A stretch of 6,370 bases of DNA. Origin: an uncultured Ruminococcus sp. (lineage in GTDB: Bacteria > Bacillota > Clostridia > Oscillospirales > Acutalibacteraceae). Shown here in pieces: positions 5,907 to 6,370 of this stretch. Position 1 is the stretch's first letter. Each line of letters begins with the position of its first letter. The stretch covers positions 1 to 6,370 of the forward strand of contig CACXDE010000314.1 of assembly GCA_902766305.1 (NCBI GenBank). The letters are read 5' to 3'. The position numbers and the translations under genes were made by a program. The notes beneath the pieces were generated by a model that had not been told where the DNA came from, searched no databases, and saw nothing but the letters and a program-made list of their open reading frames with translations.

Positions 5907-6370
5907 ATGGGAAAAGCTTTGATAATAGGTGCAGGCGGTGTGGCAAGTGTTTGTATACACAAATGCTGTCAGAACCCCAACGTTTTTGAGGAAATTTGTA
6001 TCGCAAGCAGAACTAAATCAAAATGCGATGCCCTCAAAGAAAAACTTGACGGAGGCAGAACAAAGATATCTACAGCACAGGTGAATGCTGATAATGTTGA
6101 TGAGCTTATTGCTCTTATCAATGACTTCAAGCCTGATGTTGTTGTCAACCTTGCTCTCCCCTATCAGGATCTGACGATAATGGACGCTTGTCTTGCTACA
6201 AAAGTCAACTATGTTGATACCGCCAATTATGAGCCGCTTGATACTGCCAAATTTGAATACAAATGGCAGTGGGCTTATCGTGAACGCTTTGAAAAGGCAG
6301 GTATTACTGCACTTCTGGGAAGCGGATTTGATCCCGGTGTAACCGGCGTTTTCTCTGCTTATGCCATGAA
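5907..6370 (+). CDS. Carboxynorspermidine/carboxyspermidine dehydrogenase (saccharopine dehydrogenase family), 3' truncated
   Basis: The first 154 residues are in the window and the frame is open at the edge; family members are about 400 residues. The enzyme reductively condenses L-aspartate beta-semialdehyde with a diamine (1,3-diaminopropane or putrescine) using NADPH. The carboxy-polyamine formed is then decarboxylated by an NspC-type enzyme. Evidence is the Rossmann motif GAGGVA at 8-13, ASRT at 33-36 where Arg35 fits NADP binding, NLALPYQDLTIMDACL at 81-96, DTANYEP at 104-110, FEYKWQWAY at 116-124 and GFDPGVTG at 140-147. This set is typical of the polyamine branch and not of true lysine-pathway saccharopine enzymes. 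A strong GAGGAGGT site precedes the ATG. It follows the SpeD/SpeE genes, which perform the same chain extension chemically by another route. A decarboxylase gene would be expected next, outside the window. Confidence 0.88.
   Translation, partial: MGKALIIGAGGVASVCIHKCCQNPNVFEEICIASRTKSKCDALKEKLDGGRTKISTAQVNADNVDELIALINDFKPDVVVNLALPYQDLTIMDACLATKVNYVDTANYEPLDTAKFEYKWQWAYRERFEKAGITALLGSGFDPGVTGVFSAYAM

Overview
The window reads as a low-GC Gram-positive chromosome, most likely a gut Clostridia member of the Ruminococcus/Oscillospiraceae type. The support is AT-rich intergenic DNA, strong AAGGAGG-type ribosome binding sites, a MsmK/UgpC-type sugar ABC ATPase tail, and the closeness of MurC and the polyamine enzymes to Firmicutes homologues as I remember them. 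No search was run, so the taxon is an inference. All genes lie on the + strand.

Left part (1-908): the last 88 codons of a carbohydrate ABC-transporter ATPase (TOBE domain), then a strong intrinsic terminator. Directly against its U-run is the ribosome binding site of a 184-aa two-helix membrane protein of unknown function.

Middle (909-1291): a long non-coding stretch. It holds an 80-nt island of about 50% GC with nested stems that I cannot assign to a family. After it come a near-consensus sigma-A promoter (-35 at 1050, -10 at 1073), a 22-bp AT palindrome next to a second TATAAT, and a weak ribosome binding site that decides the murC start.

Right part (1292-6370): murC (peptidoglycan precursor ligase) followed by a tight polyamine cluster. 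speD makes decarboxylated S-adenosylmethionine, a fold-type I arginine/lysine/ornithine decarboxylase (probably SpeA) makes the amine acceptor, and speE transfers the aminopropyl group. After a 77-bp gap comes the 5' part of a carboxynorspermidine/carboxyspermidine dehydrogenase, cut by the window edge. The gaps are 16, 3, 13 and 77 bp, so the five genes probably share a transcript.

The most notable point is that two normally alternative ways to add an aminopropyl group to a diamine sit side by side: the dcSAM route (SpeD/SpeE) and the aspartate-semialdehyde route (the dehydrogenase). They are also placed behind a cell-wall gene. Each enzyme family is known. What is open is which acceptors are used and why both routes are kept. 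I see no mobile element, CRISPR array, tRNA or rRNA.
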